From contig UCIT01000039.1 in the NCBI GenBank assembly GCA_900472625.1, positions 1-64,000 on the forward strand: 64,000 nt of DNA. The letters are read 5' to 3'. The position numbers and the translations under genes were made by a program. The stretch comes from Hyphomicrobiales bacterium. Its GTDB lineage: Bacteria; Pseudomonadota; Alphaproteobacteria; Rhizobiales; Rhizobiaceae. Position 1 is the stretch's first letter; every line of letters begins with the position of its first letter. A model generated the notes under the pieces. That model searched no databases. It was not told the origin of the DNA and worked only from the letters and a program-made list of their open reading frames with translations. Below are positions 8,379 to 17,616 of this stretch, in pieces.

Positions 8379-9559
8379 TCCATGTGCTCTACCTGGTGCA
8401 TGATCTGAGCGACCCTGCCGTGCGCCGCCGCGTGACCACGCTCAAGCAGGGTGGCGCGACCGTCGACCTGGTCGGCTTTTCCCGCGGCAGCGTACCGGCA
8501 GACATAGAGGGAGTTTCCCCACGGGCTATCGGGCGCACCAGAAATGGCCGTTTTTTCCAGCGTGGCATGGCCGTCCTTGCTGCGCGCCGCAAGCTGAGGA
8601 CTGCACTTTTTGGATTGAAGCAGCCGGACGTCATCATCGCGCGCAATCTGGAGATGCTGTCGCTGACGAACAAAGTGAACCGGCAGCTGACAAGACGGGT
8701 CCCGATCGTTTTCGAATGCCTGGACATCCACCGATTGCTGCTTTCCACTCGCGGTGTGGGACAGGCGATGCGATTGATTGAACGTTGGTGCGGTCGCAAT
8801 GCCTGCGCCATCATTACCAGCTCGCCCGCGTTCAAGACCCAGTATTTCGATCGGCTATCGGGGCTTCGCGCTCCCGTGCATCTCATCGAAAACAAGGTGA
8901 TCTGGCCCAGCGACGACATTTGCCCCGCGAGTGTCCCGCGCGACGATGACCGCGCTTGGCGCATCGGTTGGTTCGGGGCGTTGCGCTGTGAAAAATCCTT
9001 CAGACTTCTGTCGCATTTTTCCCGGATGGCCGAAGGTCGGTTCGAGATCGTTCTTCGCGGCCGGCCGGCTTACAGCGAATTCGATGATTTCGACGCCGCG
9101 GTCGCCGCCGAACCCTACATGCGCTTCGAGGGTGCCTATCAGAATCCGGAGGATTTGGCATCGATTTATGGTGAGGTGGATTTTGCCTGGGCGATAGACT
9201 GCTTCGAAGAAGGGCAGAACTCAAAGTGGCTCTTGCCGAACCGGCTCTATGAGGGATGCCTTCATGGCGCGGTCCCAATCGCCTTGGACGGCACCCAGAC
9301 CGCAGCGGCGATGCGCGCTCGCGGCATTGGCCTTACGATTTCCGAAGTTACGCCGTCGGCGCTTGCTCGCGCCTTCGACGACATGACGCTCGAGACCTAC
9401 CAGAAGCTTGCGACCGACGTTTCGGCGATTGACGTCAGCAACTGGATCATCGGTCCCACGCAGAGCCGGGAGCTCGTCACATGGTTGGATTCCCTGCGCC
9501 CTTTGGCCTGTGAGATGCGCCCCGATGCGATCAACACGAACTCTTCCTTTGCGATATAA
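8375..9559 (+). CDS. exoL: Glycosyltransferase, ExoL-like
   Basis: This 394-residue protein opens with HVLYLVHDLSDPAVRRRV and resembles ExoL, the transferase that adds the third sugar (glucose) of the succinoglycan unit. It has GT-B-like features: a Rossmann start, RIGWFGALRCEKSF in mid-protein, and a glycine/acidic C-terminal region. It overlaps exoK by 4 nt and exoA starts 2 nt after its stop, so translation is coupled. The assignment comes from overall resemblance and gene order; the transferred sugar here is inferred. Confidence 0.82.
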   Translation: MIHVLYLVHDLSDPAVRRRVTTLKQGGATVDLVGFSRGSVPADIEGVSPRAIGRTRNGRFFQRGMAVLAARRKLRTALFGLKQPDVIIARNLEMLSLTNKVNRQLTRRVPIVFECLDIHRLLLSTRGVGQAMRLIERWCGRNACAIITSSPAFKTQYFDRLSGLRAPVHLIENKVIWPSDDICPASVPRDDDRAWRIGWFGALRCEKSFRLLSHFSRMAEGRFEIVLRGRPAYSEFDDFDAAVAAEPYMRFEGAYQNPEDLASIYGEVDFAWAIDCFEEGQNSKWLLPNRLYEGCLHGAVPIALDGTQTAAAMRARGIGLTISEVTPSALARAFDDMTLETYQKLATDVSAIDVSNWIIGPTQSRELVTWLDSLRPLACEMRPDAINTNSSFAI

Positions 9560-9560
9560 G

Positions 9561-10565
9561 ATGGATCCGATGAAATCGCGCGATACAATCACGGAATGCT
9601 GCCTCATCGTCATACCCTGCCTCAACGAGCGCAATCATATCGGCGGCGTTTTGATGCACTTGACGGCCGCACTTCCGCAGGATGGCTGGCGTATCGTGGT
9701 AGCCGATGGTGGCAGCAAGGACGGATCGCAAGATATCGTCCAGACAGCGGCGGCACAGGATCCTCGCATCATCCTGCTCGACAACCCCAAGCGCCTGCAA
9801 AGTGCGGCGATCAATCTCGCCGTTGCGCGCTATGGCGAACATTATGAGCATTTCATCCGCATGGACGCACATGGCGAATATCCGGATAACTATTGCCTTG
9901 ACCTCGTTGCCGATGCGGCTGAAACGGGCGCCGATTCGGTAGTCGTATCGCTGAAGACGGTTGGGTTCAACAGCGTCCAGCGCGCTGCCGCAGTAGCGCA
10001 GAATTCCAAGATCGGCAATGGCGGATCTGCACACCGCAACTGCTCCGTCGGCGGTTATGTCGATCACGGCCATCACGCGCTGATGCGAGTGCGCGCCTTC
10101 CTCGCGGTTGGCGGCTATGACGAGACATTTGCCTATAACGAAGATGCCGAGCTCGACTATCGCCTCAAGAGGGCCGGCTACCGGATCTGGATCAGCGGTC
10201 GAACTGCCATGGTCTACCATCCGCGCTCAAGCATCTCGGCACTGTTCAAGCAGTATTTGAACTACGGTCGCGGGCGGGCGAAGAACCTTCGCAAGCACAA
10301 GACTATTCCGGCTGTGCGCCAGATGCTGCCCCTGGCGGTAGCGCCGGCGATCGTTGGGGCGGGACTGGCACTGTTTTTCTGGGCAGCGCTCGTTCCGGCC
10401 TTCGTCTGGGCGCTGACCTGCGTCGGCTATGGGTTTTACCTGAGGATCCGCGAGGAACTGCCGAACGGTCCGCTTGCCGGTCTGATGGCGATGGTGATGC
10501 ATTTCGCCTGGTCGATAGGCTTCTGGATCGAGATTTTGCGCCGTCCAACCGGGGGCGCATCATGA
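9561..10565 (+). CDS. exoA: GT2 glycosyltransferase, ExoA-like
   Basis: This 334-residue family 2 transferase has a GT-A core: IVIPCLNERNHIGG at the N-terminus, ADGGSKDGS, the DxH-type metal site RMDAHGEYP, and YNEDAELDYRLKRAG. Three hydrophobic segments at the C-terminus are expected to anchor it in the inner membrane. ExoA adds the first beta-1,3-glucose to the lipid-linked galactose. ATG 9561 lies 2 nt after the exoL stop; ATG 9570 is an alternative. The upstream extension of the frame lies inside exoL and is not real. Confidence 0.88.
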   Translation: MDPMKSRDTITECCLIVIPCLNERNHIGGVLMHLTAALPQDGWRIVVADGGSKDGSQDIVQTAAAQDPRIILLDNPKRLQSAAINLAVARYGEHYEHFIRMDAHGEYPDNYCLDLVADAAETGADSVVVSLKTVGFNSVQRAAAVAQNSKIGNGGSAHRNCSVGGYVDHGHHALMRVRAFLAVGGYDETFAYNEDAELDYRLKRAGYRIWISGRTAMVYHPRSSISALFKQYLNYGRGRAKNLRKHKTIPAVRQMLPLAVAPAIVGAGLALFFWAALVPAFVWALTCVGYGFYLRIREELPNGPLAGLMAMVMHFAWSIGFWIEILRRPTGGAS

Positions 10566-11500
10566 GACCGGCACGCGCAATCGACATTGCCGTTTGCACC
10601 TTCAGGCGTGACTTCCTCAAGGACACGCTGCTTTCGGTCGCCAAGATCGATCCGCCTCCGGGCTTTGCTGTGCGCGTCATCATCGCCGACAACGACGTTA
10701 CGCCAAGTGCCCATCGGCTTGTGAAAAGTCTTGAAGACGCCATCGGATTTCCGGTGACCTACGTTCACTGCCCGGCGTCAAACATCTCGATTGCGCGCAA
10801 TGCCTGCCTTGAGGCTGCATCCGGCGATTACCTGGCGTTCGTTGACGACGATGAGCTCGTAACCAGCGATTGGCTGACGGCACTTCTTGAGATCGCCACC
10901 CGCACCTGCGCCGCCGCGGTGCTCGGGCCGGTCAGGGCCATCTACCGCAGTGACGCACCCGCGCTGATCGCCCGGGCCGATTTCCATTCCACCAGACCTG
11001 TCTTCGTCGATGGCAAGATCAGAACGGGCTATACCTGCAATGTTTTGATAGACCGGAATGCCCCGTCAGTCCGTGGCCGCAGGTTTGACCTCACTCGTGG
11101 GCGAAGTGGCGGCGAAGATACGGCCTACTTCACCGATATTGTGCGCGCTGGGGGGGCAATCGAATTCAGCGAGCGTGCCCTTGTTCTCGAGCCGGTTACC
11201 GGTGAGCGCGCGACCTTTTCCTGGCTTGCGCGACGCCGGTTTCGCTCTGGCCAGACACATGGCACTCTTCTCCTGACGGGCGGCGCCTCACGCCTCTCCA
11301 CTGCCTTTTTCGCGGCAGCAAAGTTCTGTGTCTGCACTGTGGGGTCGGCGGTGTCTGTCATGGATCCGGTCAGCCGCTCGAGCTTGATGTTACGGGCCGT
11401 GCTGCATGCGGGCGTGGTGGCGGGCGTTCTGGGGGTCGGCCAGACCAGCCTTTATGGCCGTGTCCCCACAACTGGAGGCGCCACGTCCCATGACGTATGA
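10562..11500 (+). CDS. exoM: GT2 glycosyltransferase, ExoM-like
   Basis: This 312-residue GT-A transferase resembles ExoM, the beta-1,4-glucosyltransferase for the fourth sugar of succinoglycan. Motifs are DIAVCTFRRDFL at the N-terminus, IIADNDVTPSA, SNISIARNACLEAA, and the DDDE metal-binding motif in FVDDDELV. GGEDTAYF provides the later acidic motif. It overlaps exoA by 4 nt (ATGA) and exoO by 11 nt. Confidence 0.87.
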   Translation: MRPARAIDIAVCTFRRDFLKDTLLSVAKIDPPPGFAVRVIIADNDVTPSAHRLVKSLEDAIGFPVTYVHCPASNISIARNACLEAASGDYLAFVDDDELVTSDWLTALLEIATRTCAAAVLGPVRAIYRSDAPALIARADFHSTRPVFVDGKIRTGYTCNVLIDRNAPSVRGRRFDLTRGRSGGEDTAYFTDIVRAGGAIEFSERALVLEPVTGERATFSWLARRRFRSGQTHGTLLLTGGASRLSTAFFAAAKFCVCTVGSAVSVMDPVSRSSLMLRAVLHAGVVAGVLGVGQTSLYGRVPTTGGATSHDV

Positions 11501-12452
11501 CATCACCTACATCGTTGCTGCCTACAACGCCGAGAAAACCGTCGAGCGGGCAATTTTAAGCGCATTGGCGCAAACCGGAACAGAAGTCCAGGTCGTTGTT
11601 GCCGATGATTTTTCGACCGACAGGACAGGCGAAATCGTAAAGGCGATGGAACGTGCCGACAGGCGCGTGCGCTATATCCGCTTGGCCCGCAACAGCGGAC
11701 CAGCTGCCGCCCGCAACTGCGCGATCGGTCAGGCCGAGGGTCGATGGATCGGGATCCTTGACGCCGACGACACGCTGGAACCTTTTCGCAGCGCAAATTT
11801 GCTGGCGCGCCAAGACGGTGCCGCCGCAATAATTGACAATCTTGTTGTCCACACGCCGCAGGGCGAGCACCTGCTCCACGAGACGCGGTTGCTTGCCGAC
11901 ATGCGGCGGCTCGAGCTGCCATATTTTATCGATCATAACATGCTGTTCAGCGGTCGCTTCAATCTCGGCTATGTCAAGCCGGTGGTCCTGAGGAGCTTCC
12001 TTGTCGAACAGGGCATCGCTTATAACGAGCAAGTGCGCATCGGCGAGGACTATCTGTTCCTGGCCCTTATCCTTGCCCGCGGAGGCGTGTGCGTTGTCGA
12101 GCCGAGCGCGGGCTATCGCTATACCTCGGCGGCAGGCTCAATCTCACAGGTGCTAACCCGTGGCCATGTCGAGGCAATGCTTCATGGCGACGCAGCCTTT
12201 GTCGAAACAGTCAAGATGGATGGCGAGGCCCTCAAGGCACAAAGAAGACGCACGCAAAACCTGAAGCGCGCATATGCCTACCTGTGCATCGTCGACCAGC
12301 TGAAAGAACGCAAACTTTCCGCTGCAATCCGTGACATGGTCCTCAACCCGCAAGCGGCCTGGCATCTGCATATGCCGGTCAGAGTGCGCATCGCAGCGTT
12401 GATGACAGCATTCCAATCCCTCTCCTCGGCAACAAGGCGGCTATGGAAATGA
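11490..12452 (+). CDS. exoO: GT2 glycosyltransferase, ExoO-like
   Basis: This 320-residue GT-A protein resembles ExoO, which adds the fifth (beta-1,6) glucose of succinoglycan. It shows TYIVAAYNAEKTVERAI, VVADDFSTDRT, and the ILDADDTLEP aspartates for metal and nucleotide binding, then IGEDYLFL. ATG 11490 is chosen because the GT2 motif follows immediately and GGAGG lies at 11474-11478. It is the last transferase before the exoP regulator, which it overlaps by 10 nt. Confidence 0.85.
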   Translation: MTYDITYIVAAYNAEKTVERAILSALAQTGTEVQVVVADDFSTDRTGEIVKAMERADRRVRYIRLARNSGPAAARNCAIGQAEGRWIGILDADDTLEPFRSANLLARQDGAAAIIDNLVVHTPQGEHLLHETRLLADMRRLELPYFIDHNMLFSGRFNLGYVKPVVLRSFLVEQGIAYNEQVRIGEDYLFLALILARGGVCVVEPSAGYRYTSAAGSISQVLTRGHVEAMLHGDAAFVETVKMDGEALKAQRRRTQNLKRAYAYLCIVDQLKERKLSAAIRDMVLNPQAAWHLHMPVRVRIAALMTAFQSLSSATRRLWK

Positions 12453-14827
12453 ACGAGTTGGTGAGCAAAATTGCACAAGACGCAGTTCGACCCTTCCTGA
12501 CACAGTCTTCTCCGCCGCCGCGCAGCCAGGACGGCATCGAAGAAAAATTCATCGACGTCGAACGGCTGATGCAGATCGCGCGACGACAAGCAAAGATCGT
12601 CGGCCTTTTCGCGGCAATCGGCCTTTTGATCGGCATCGCGCAACTGGCCCTGGCAACTTATTACTACACCGCCAGCACCAGCATTCTGATCGACGATGAT
12701 CTGTCGCGGTTTTCCGGCGACGTCTCACCGGCGCCGGCAAACATGGAAGCCGACAAGAAGATCATGAGCCAGGTGGCGATCCTCAAATCGAGTTCGCTGG
12801 CTGCCAAAGTGGTCGACAACAAGAAGCTCTACGATATCCCTGAATTCATCAATCCACCGGTCTCGTTGACGCAGCATATCAAGCAGCTTGCCAAGAGCAC
12901 CATGGACTTGCTTTCGGGCAAGTCCGGCGACGTTGGCTCTGCGGACGAAGTCAATGCCCGTAAAGGCACTGCGGTAGCTGTACTTTTGGAAAACCTGCGC
13001 GTCGAACAGCAGCCGCAGAGCTTCGTGATCGATCTCTATTTCACCTCGACTGATCCCGTGCTGGCTGCAACGATCACCAACGCCTATGCAGAGGCTTATC
13101 TTTCCGACAAACTCGACGCCAATTTTGAGGCATCGCAGCGCGCTACAGTGTGGCTGAGAACGCGGCTCACCGACCTCAAGGATCAGAGCCAGGAAGCCGC
13201 CCTCCGCGTCGAGCGTTACCGCGCCGAACACGGACTGACATCGACAAAGGGTGCACTCCTCTCGGAAGAGCAGCTGTCGGACATTTCGGCCCAGTATATC
13301 CTCGCTCAGGCCGACAGCGCCAAAGCGCTTGCCCTTTACAATCAGTATAAGGCGATCGTCGCCGCCGGCCAGCAAAATGCCGTCGACAACGCTGCCACCG
13401 GGTCCGATCCGGAAAGTTCGACGGTCATCGCAACCCTGCGGACGCGCTATCTGACTGTCATCAAGCGTGCCCAGGAGATAGAGGACCGCTTCGGGCGCGA
13501 ACATCCCCAGGCCATTGCCTTGAGGAAAGAGCAGGATGACGTCGGCAAGCAGATCTTTGACGAACTCAAGCAGATGACCGAGAGCTACCGGAACCAGTAT
13601 GAGGTGGCGGTTTCGCGCGAAGGCTCTTTGAAAGAGGGTCTATCGAAAATCACCGGCCAGACCTCTGCGGCCAATGAATCGCTCGTGCAGCTGAAGGATC
13701 TGGAACGCAATGCAGAAGCGATCAGCGATCTCCACAAGACCTATCTCACCAAATACCAGGAAACGGCACAGAACCAGTCGTTCCCGATTTCGTCCGCACG
13801 CGTGATTTCGCCGGCCTCGCCGCCGACCGATGCGTCCAGTCCGAAAAGGAGCCTGACGCTTGCTGGATTCCTTATCCTCGGCGCGTTTTTAGGGATGGGC
13901 TTTGGCTTCTGGCGTGAAATCCGCGAGGGAACCTTCCGCCTTGGCGATGAACTGACGGCAATGCTCGGTATCAAATTCCTTGGCTATCTGCCGGAGATAC
14001 CTGGCGCCTTGCTGCCCTCACCAGACGATCCGCACCGGATGGTTGCCAACCCCGACGTTGAAACAATGCGCTTTGCCATCAAGTCAGGAGGCTCCAAGTT
14101 TGCCGAGACCCTGCGCCACGCCAAAATCGTCACCGACGCGATGCTTGGCGTCCAGAAATGCAAGGTAATCGGCGTCGTCTCGGTTCTGCCCGGGGAAGGC
14201 AAAAGCACGGTTGCTGCCAATCTCGCCTGCCTCATTGCCTCCAGCCCGGCAAAGGTCCTTCTGATTGACGCAGACTTGCGCCGTGGCTCGCTCACACAGG
14301 GTCTCGGCATCCCATTCGACACTGGCTGGACAGACGCTCTCAGCGGCAATGTCAAATGGCGCGACACCGTCGTTGTCGACCAGCAGAGCAATGTCAGTGT
14401 CATGGCGACGCCGCGCCACGTGAAGGTCTTCAATACAAGCGAGATGATCTCGGGAGCGGCGATGGCCATCACCCTGGAGGAAGCGCGCGCAGAATATAAT
14501 TACATCATTGTCGACCTTCCTCCGATTGGCCCTGTCTTTGACGCCAAGGCGTTCGAGCCGCTCGCCGATGGCTTCCTGCTTGTCTCGGAATGGGGAGAGA
14601 CGCCGCGTACCTTGTTGAAGTCGACACTGGAGGGCGAGCCAGAAATTGCCGCCAAGCTTGTCGGCGCCGTGTTGAACAAGGCGGACCTTCAGAGACTGTC
14701 GACCTATGGCGGCATCGGCAGTTCCGAAGCGCTGTTCACACGCTACGCGGGGTACTACCTGGAGCAAAGCGAGCCGATCATGAAGGCAAGGACACGCCGC
14801 CGCCGCAAGCTCAGACTCTCGAAATAA
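12443..14827 (+). CDS. exoP: Chain-length regulator and BY-kinase, ExoP/Wzc-like
   Basis: This 794-residue inner-membrane protein has a Wzz domain with TM segments near residues 50-70 and 465-485. Between them is a long periplasmic coiled-coil region, and a proline-containing motif (ISPASPPTDASSPKRS) precedes TM2. A cytosolic BY-kinase domain follows, with Walker A GEGKST (K587), Walker A' LLIDADLRR and Walker B YIIVDLPP. It controls polymer length with the Wzy protein ExoQ. The C-terminus has only YAGYYLEQ rather than a long tyrosine cluster and ends in a basic tail. It starts inside the exoO end. exoN, which sits between exoO and exoP in Sinorhizobium, is absent. Confidence 0.92.
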   Translation: MEMNELVSKIAQDAVRPFLTQSSPPPRSQDGIEEKFIDVERLMQIARRQAKIVGLFAAIGLLIGIAQLALATYYYTASTSILIDDDLSRFSGDVSPAPANMEADKKIMSQVAILKSSSLAAKVVDNKKLYDIPEFINPPVSLTQHIKQLAKSTMDLLSGKSGDVGSADEVNARKGTAVAVLLENLRVEQQPQSFVIDLYFTSTDPVLAATITNAYAEAYLSDKLDANFEASQRATVWLRTRLTDLKDQSQEAALRVERYRAEHGLTSTKGALLSEEQLSDISAQYILAQADSAKALALYNQYKAIVAAGQQNAVDNAATGSDPESSTVIATLRTRYLTVIKRAQEIEDRFGREHPQAIALRKEQDDVGKQIFDELKQMTESYRNQYEVAVSREGSLKEGLSKITGQTSAANESLVQLKDLERNAEAISDLHKTYLTKYQETAQNQSFPISSARVISPASPPTDASSPKRSLTLAGFLILGAFLGMGFGFWREIREGTFRLGDELTAMLGIKFLGYLPEIPGALLPSPDDPHRMVANPDVETMRFAIKSGGSKFAETLRHAKIVTDAMLGVQKCKVIGVVSVLPGEGKSTVAANLACLIASSPAKVLLIDADLRRGSLTQGLGIPFDTGWTDALSGNVKWRDTVVVDQQSNVSVMATPRHVKVFNTSEMISGAAMAITLEEARAEYNYIIVDLPPIGPVFDAKAFEPLADGFLLVSEWGETPRTLLKSTLEGEPEIAAKLVGAVLNKADLQRLSTYGGIGSSEALFTRYAGYYLEQSEPIMKARTRRRRKLRLSK

Positions 14828-14873
14828 CATCAGACTTCGAACTGCAGCCAGTATCCTATTGGGAGTTAAATTC

Positions 14874-15953
14874 ATGAAAATTCTCATCACCGGCAACATG
14901 GGTTATGTCGGGCCAGCTTTGAGCGCGCATCTTCGCCGGACAATGCCGAATGCCGAATTGATCGGAGTCGACACCGGACTGTTCGCGCATTGCCTGACGG
15001 AAGAAAACTTGCCCGAGCGACTTCTCGACCGCCAGGTTTTTGCAGACGTGCGTGAGTTGCCGCAAAGCCTGTTTGAGGGCGTCGATGCCGTTGTCCATCT
15101 TGCTGCCGTGTCAAATGATCCGATGGGCGGACGGTTTGAGGCAGTCACTGACGAGATCAATCATCGCGCCACGCTCAAGACGGCCGCACTGGCGGCAAAG
15201 GCCGGAGTGTCGACATTCGTTTTTGCCTCGAGCTGCTCGATGTATGGATTTGCCGAGGGCGGCGCTAAACGCGAGACGGATGGACTCAATCCACTGACCG
15301 CCTATGCCCGTTCCAAGGTCGCAGCCGAAGCCGGCCTTGCCGACATCTCGCGCGAGACCGGACTTCGCGTCAGCGCCATGCGGTTTTCGACAGCCTGCGG
15401 GTTTTCCGGACGCACGCGTCTCGATCTGGTGCTGAACGATTTCGTCGCATCGGCTCTGACAAGCGGCAAGGTTTCTGTTTTGTCGGATGGGACCCCCTGG
15501 CGCCCGTTGATCCATGTGAACGACATGGCACGCGCCATCGAATGGGCGATTGAGCGGGACGGGGAGCAGTTTCTCGCCGTCAATGTCGGAACCGACAGCT
15601 GGAACTACCAAGTGCACGAGCTTGCCGAAGCGGTCGCCCGGTCGATCCCCGGTACCGGAGTCGAGATCAATCGCGACGCCCCCCCTGACCGCCGCAGCTA
15701 CAAGGTCGATTTCAACCTTTACCGCTCGCTTGCACCCGCACATCAGCCCAAGGTAACGCTTGCAGATGCGGTTGAGGATTTGAAGCGCGGCTTGACCGCG
15801 TTCGGATTGCGCGACGCAAACTATCGCACGTCCAACCTCGTCCGACTGAATGTGCTTTCGGCGAGGATCGCGACAGGCGCGCTTGGCGCTGATCTTAGCT
15901 TCGCGAAATTTGGGGACAGTGAAGCTGAGATGCGCCAAAGGAGCGTTGCCTAG
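14874..15953 (+). CDS. NAD-dependent epimerase/dehydratase (extended SDR, nucleotide sugar)
   Basis: This 359-residue extended SDR has the nucleotide-binding motif ITGNMGYVGPAL near the N-terminus. The catalytic Ser region is SSCSMYGFAEGG and the Tyr/Lys pair is YARSK. These enzymes act as 4,6-dehydratases, epimerases or reductases on nucleotide sugars. Its neighbours (3,5-epimerase, cytidylyltransferase) point to a CDP-deoxysugar. It may be a C4 epimerase or reductase; a dehydratase role is possible but not shown. ATG 14874 is chosen for its GGGAG site at 14861-14865. Confidence 0.83.
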   Translation: MKILITGNMGYVGPALSAHLRRTMPNAELIGVDTGLFAHCLTEENLPERLLDRQVFADVRELPQSLFEGVDAVVHLAAVSNDPMGGRFEAVTDEINHRATLKTAALAAKAGVSTFVFASSCSMYGFAEGGAKRETDGLNPLTAYARSKVAAEAGLADISRETGLRVSAMRFSTACGFSGRTRLDLVLNDFVASALTSGKVSVLSDGTPWRPLIHVNDMARAIEWAIERDGEQFLAVNVGTDSWNYQVHELAEAVARSIPGTGVEINRDAPPDRRSYKVDFNLYRSLAPAHQPKVTLADAVEDLKRGLTAFGLRDANYRTSNLVRLNVLSARIATGALGADLSFAKFGDSEAEMRQRSVA

Positions 15954-15972
15954 TATCGGGCTCGGTCAGATC

Positions 15973-16566
15973 ATGAAGTTTACCAAAACTCCCCTTTCCG
16001 GTGTCGTTCTTATAGATCTTGACATTCGAGGCGATGAGCGTGGCTTTTTTGCACGCCAGTTCTGCACGCGCGAAGCGGTCGATGCCGGGGTCAATCCGCA
16101 TATCGCCCAGGTCAACATCACGATGAGCGCCAAGGCGGGAACATTGCGGGGTATGCATTACCAGATCGAGCCTCATGCTGAGACGAAAATGGTGCGGTGC
16201 ATGCGGGGAGAAATCTTCGATTGCGTGCTGGATCTTCGACCGAACTCGCCAACTTTTGGCGGGTCCTTCGGGGCAAAGCTTTCGGCAGCCAACCGCCAGA
16301 TGATGTATGTGCCCAAAGGGTTCGCCCACGGGCTGATGACTCTCACCGACGATGTTGAAATTCTCTATTTCATGGGCAGTGATTATCACCCTGCCTCGGA
16401 GCGGGGAATACGGTACGACGACGCGGCCTTCAACATCTCCTGGCCAGGCGAGCCACGCGAGATCTCGCCGAAAGACGAAAGCTGGCCGGACTTCGATCCC
16501 GCCGGCCATGGCATTGACAGCTTCGCAAATCTTTACCGCGACGCCGAGGCTCTGCCTACCGGATAA
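15973..16566 (+). CDS. rfbC: dTDP-4-dehydrorhamnose 3,5-epimerase family protein (RfbC-like)
   Basis: This 197-residue cupin-fold epimerase contains GTLRGMHYQ (substrate and catalytic His), KMVRCMRGEIFDCVLDLR and VPKGFAHGLMTL, all typical of RfbC. The family epimerises C3 and/or C5 of a 4-keto-6-deoxy nucleotide sugar. With a cytidylyltransferase next door, the substrate is probably CDP-linked rather than dTDP-linked, because no rfbA, rfbB or rfbD is present. ATG 15973 is chosen because the conserved start follows; longer versions run back into the preceding gene. Confidence 0.88.
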   Translation: MKFTKTPLSGVVLIDLDIRGDERGFFARQFCTREAVDAGVNPHIAQVNITMSAKAGTLRGMHYQIEPHAETKMVRCMRGEIFDCVLDLRPNSPTFGGSFGAKLSAANRQMMYVPKGFAHGLMTLTDDVEILYFMGSDYHPASERGIRYDDAAFNISWPGEPREISPKDESWPDFDPAGHGIDSFANLYRDAEALPTG

Positions 16567-16628
16567 CCGGTCTAACCGACAAGACATTATCGATCAACAC
16601 TGACCTTTTTGACGCAATGGGGAACAGC

Positions 16629-17405
16629 ATGAAAGTGGTGATTTTCGCCGGTGGTTACGGTAGCCGGCTTTCGGAAGAAACGGCGCTTCGTCCCAAGCCC
16701 ATGGTCGAGGTCGGTGGCCGGCCGATTATCTGGCATATCATGAAAATCTACGCGCATTACGGCTTCACCGACTTCGTCGTGCTTGCCGGCTACAAGGCCG
16801 ATTACATCAAAAACTACTTCATCAACTATGCTCTGCTGAACAGTGATTTCACCGTGGACCTTGCTGCCGCAAGCTTCACCTGGGTTCGTCCCTCGGCCGA
16901 GCCCTGGAAGGTGACGGTGCTCGACACCGGGCTAAACACCATGACGGGGGGGCGCTTGAAGCGCGCCCAGGATGTCATCGGTAACGATCGTTTTCTGCTG
17001 ACATATGGTGACGGCGTGTCGAACACAGATATCGCCGGTGCGATTGCGCTTCACGAAACGAATCAGAACTGGATCACCTTGACGGCGGTCAGCCAGCCCG
17101 GTCGCTACGGCGCACTTGGGCTTTCTGACGACGGCACGCATGTTCATGCTTTTCGTGAAAAAAGGATCGGCGATGGTGGCCTGATCAATGGTGGATTCTT
17201 CGTCTGCGAACCCGATGTCTTTTCGCTGATCGACGGTGACGACACCGTTTGGGAGGAAGGGCCGATGGATCGCGCGTTACACATGGGCAAGGTCGGTTCG
17301 CACTGGCATCAAGGCTTCTGGCAAAGCATGGATTCACTGCGGGACAAGATAGTGTTGGAGAAAATGTGGGAAAGCGGCGACGCACCGTGGAAGTTGTGGA
17401 AATGA
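16629..17405 (+). CDS. rfbF: Glucose-1-phosphate cytidylyltransferase
   Basis: This 258-residue protein is nearly the length of RfbF (about 257). It has the nucleotidyltransferase motif FAGGYGSRLSEETALRPKPM, the YGDGVSNTDI metal-binding aspartate, and GGFFVCEPDVF. It makes CDP-glucose from CTP and glucose-1-phosphate, the entry point to CDP-3,6-dideoxy and branched sugars. ATG 16629 follows GGGGAACA; ATG 16617 is an alternative. No CDP-glucose 4,6-dehydratase (rfbG) is recognisable in the window, unless the 14874 gene serves that role. Confidence 0.92.
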   Translation: MKVVIFAGGYGSRLSEETALRPKPMVEVGGRPIIWHIMKIYAHYGFTDFVVLAGYKADYIKNYFINYALLNSDFTVDLAAASFTWVRPSAEPWKVTVLDTGLNTMTGGRLKRAQDVIGNDRFLLTYGDGVSNTDIAGAIALHETNQNWITLTAVSQPGRYGALGLSDDGTHVHAFREKRIGDGGLINGGFFVCEPDVFSLIDGDDTVWEEGPMDRALHMGKVGSHWHQGFWQSMDSLRDKIVLEKMWESGDAPWKLWK

Positions 17406-17616
17406 TCGCGCAACCTCTGGCCAACACCAGAAGGGCCCGAACGCGATTACTCCTCACTTTAAAAGGTGCGCCCACGGCAAAATTAAGCACTATTGTTAAT
17501 ATAACCTGACATTTTTCGGCAACACTAAAGTATATTTGCAGATTTTCCATATTGCGAACATTGCGTTTTTCTCGCCGTTAGTTAACAGTTTCTTAGTGTA
17601 ATTTCTTGGGAGCTTC

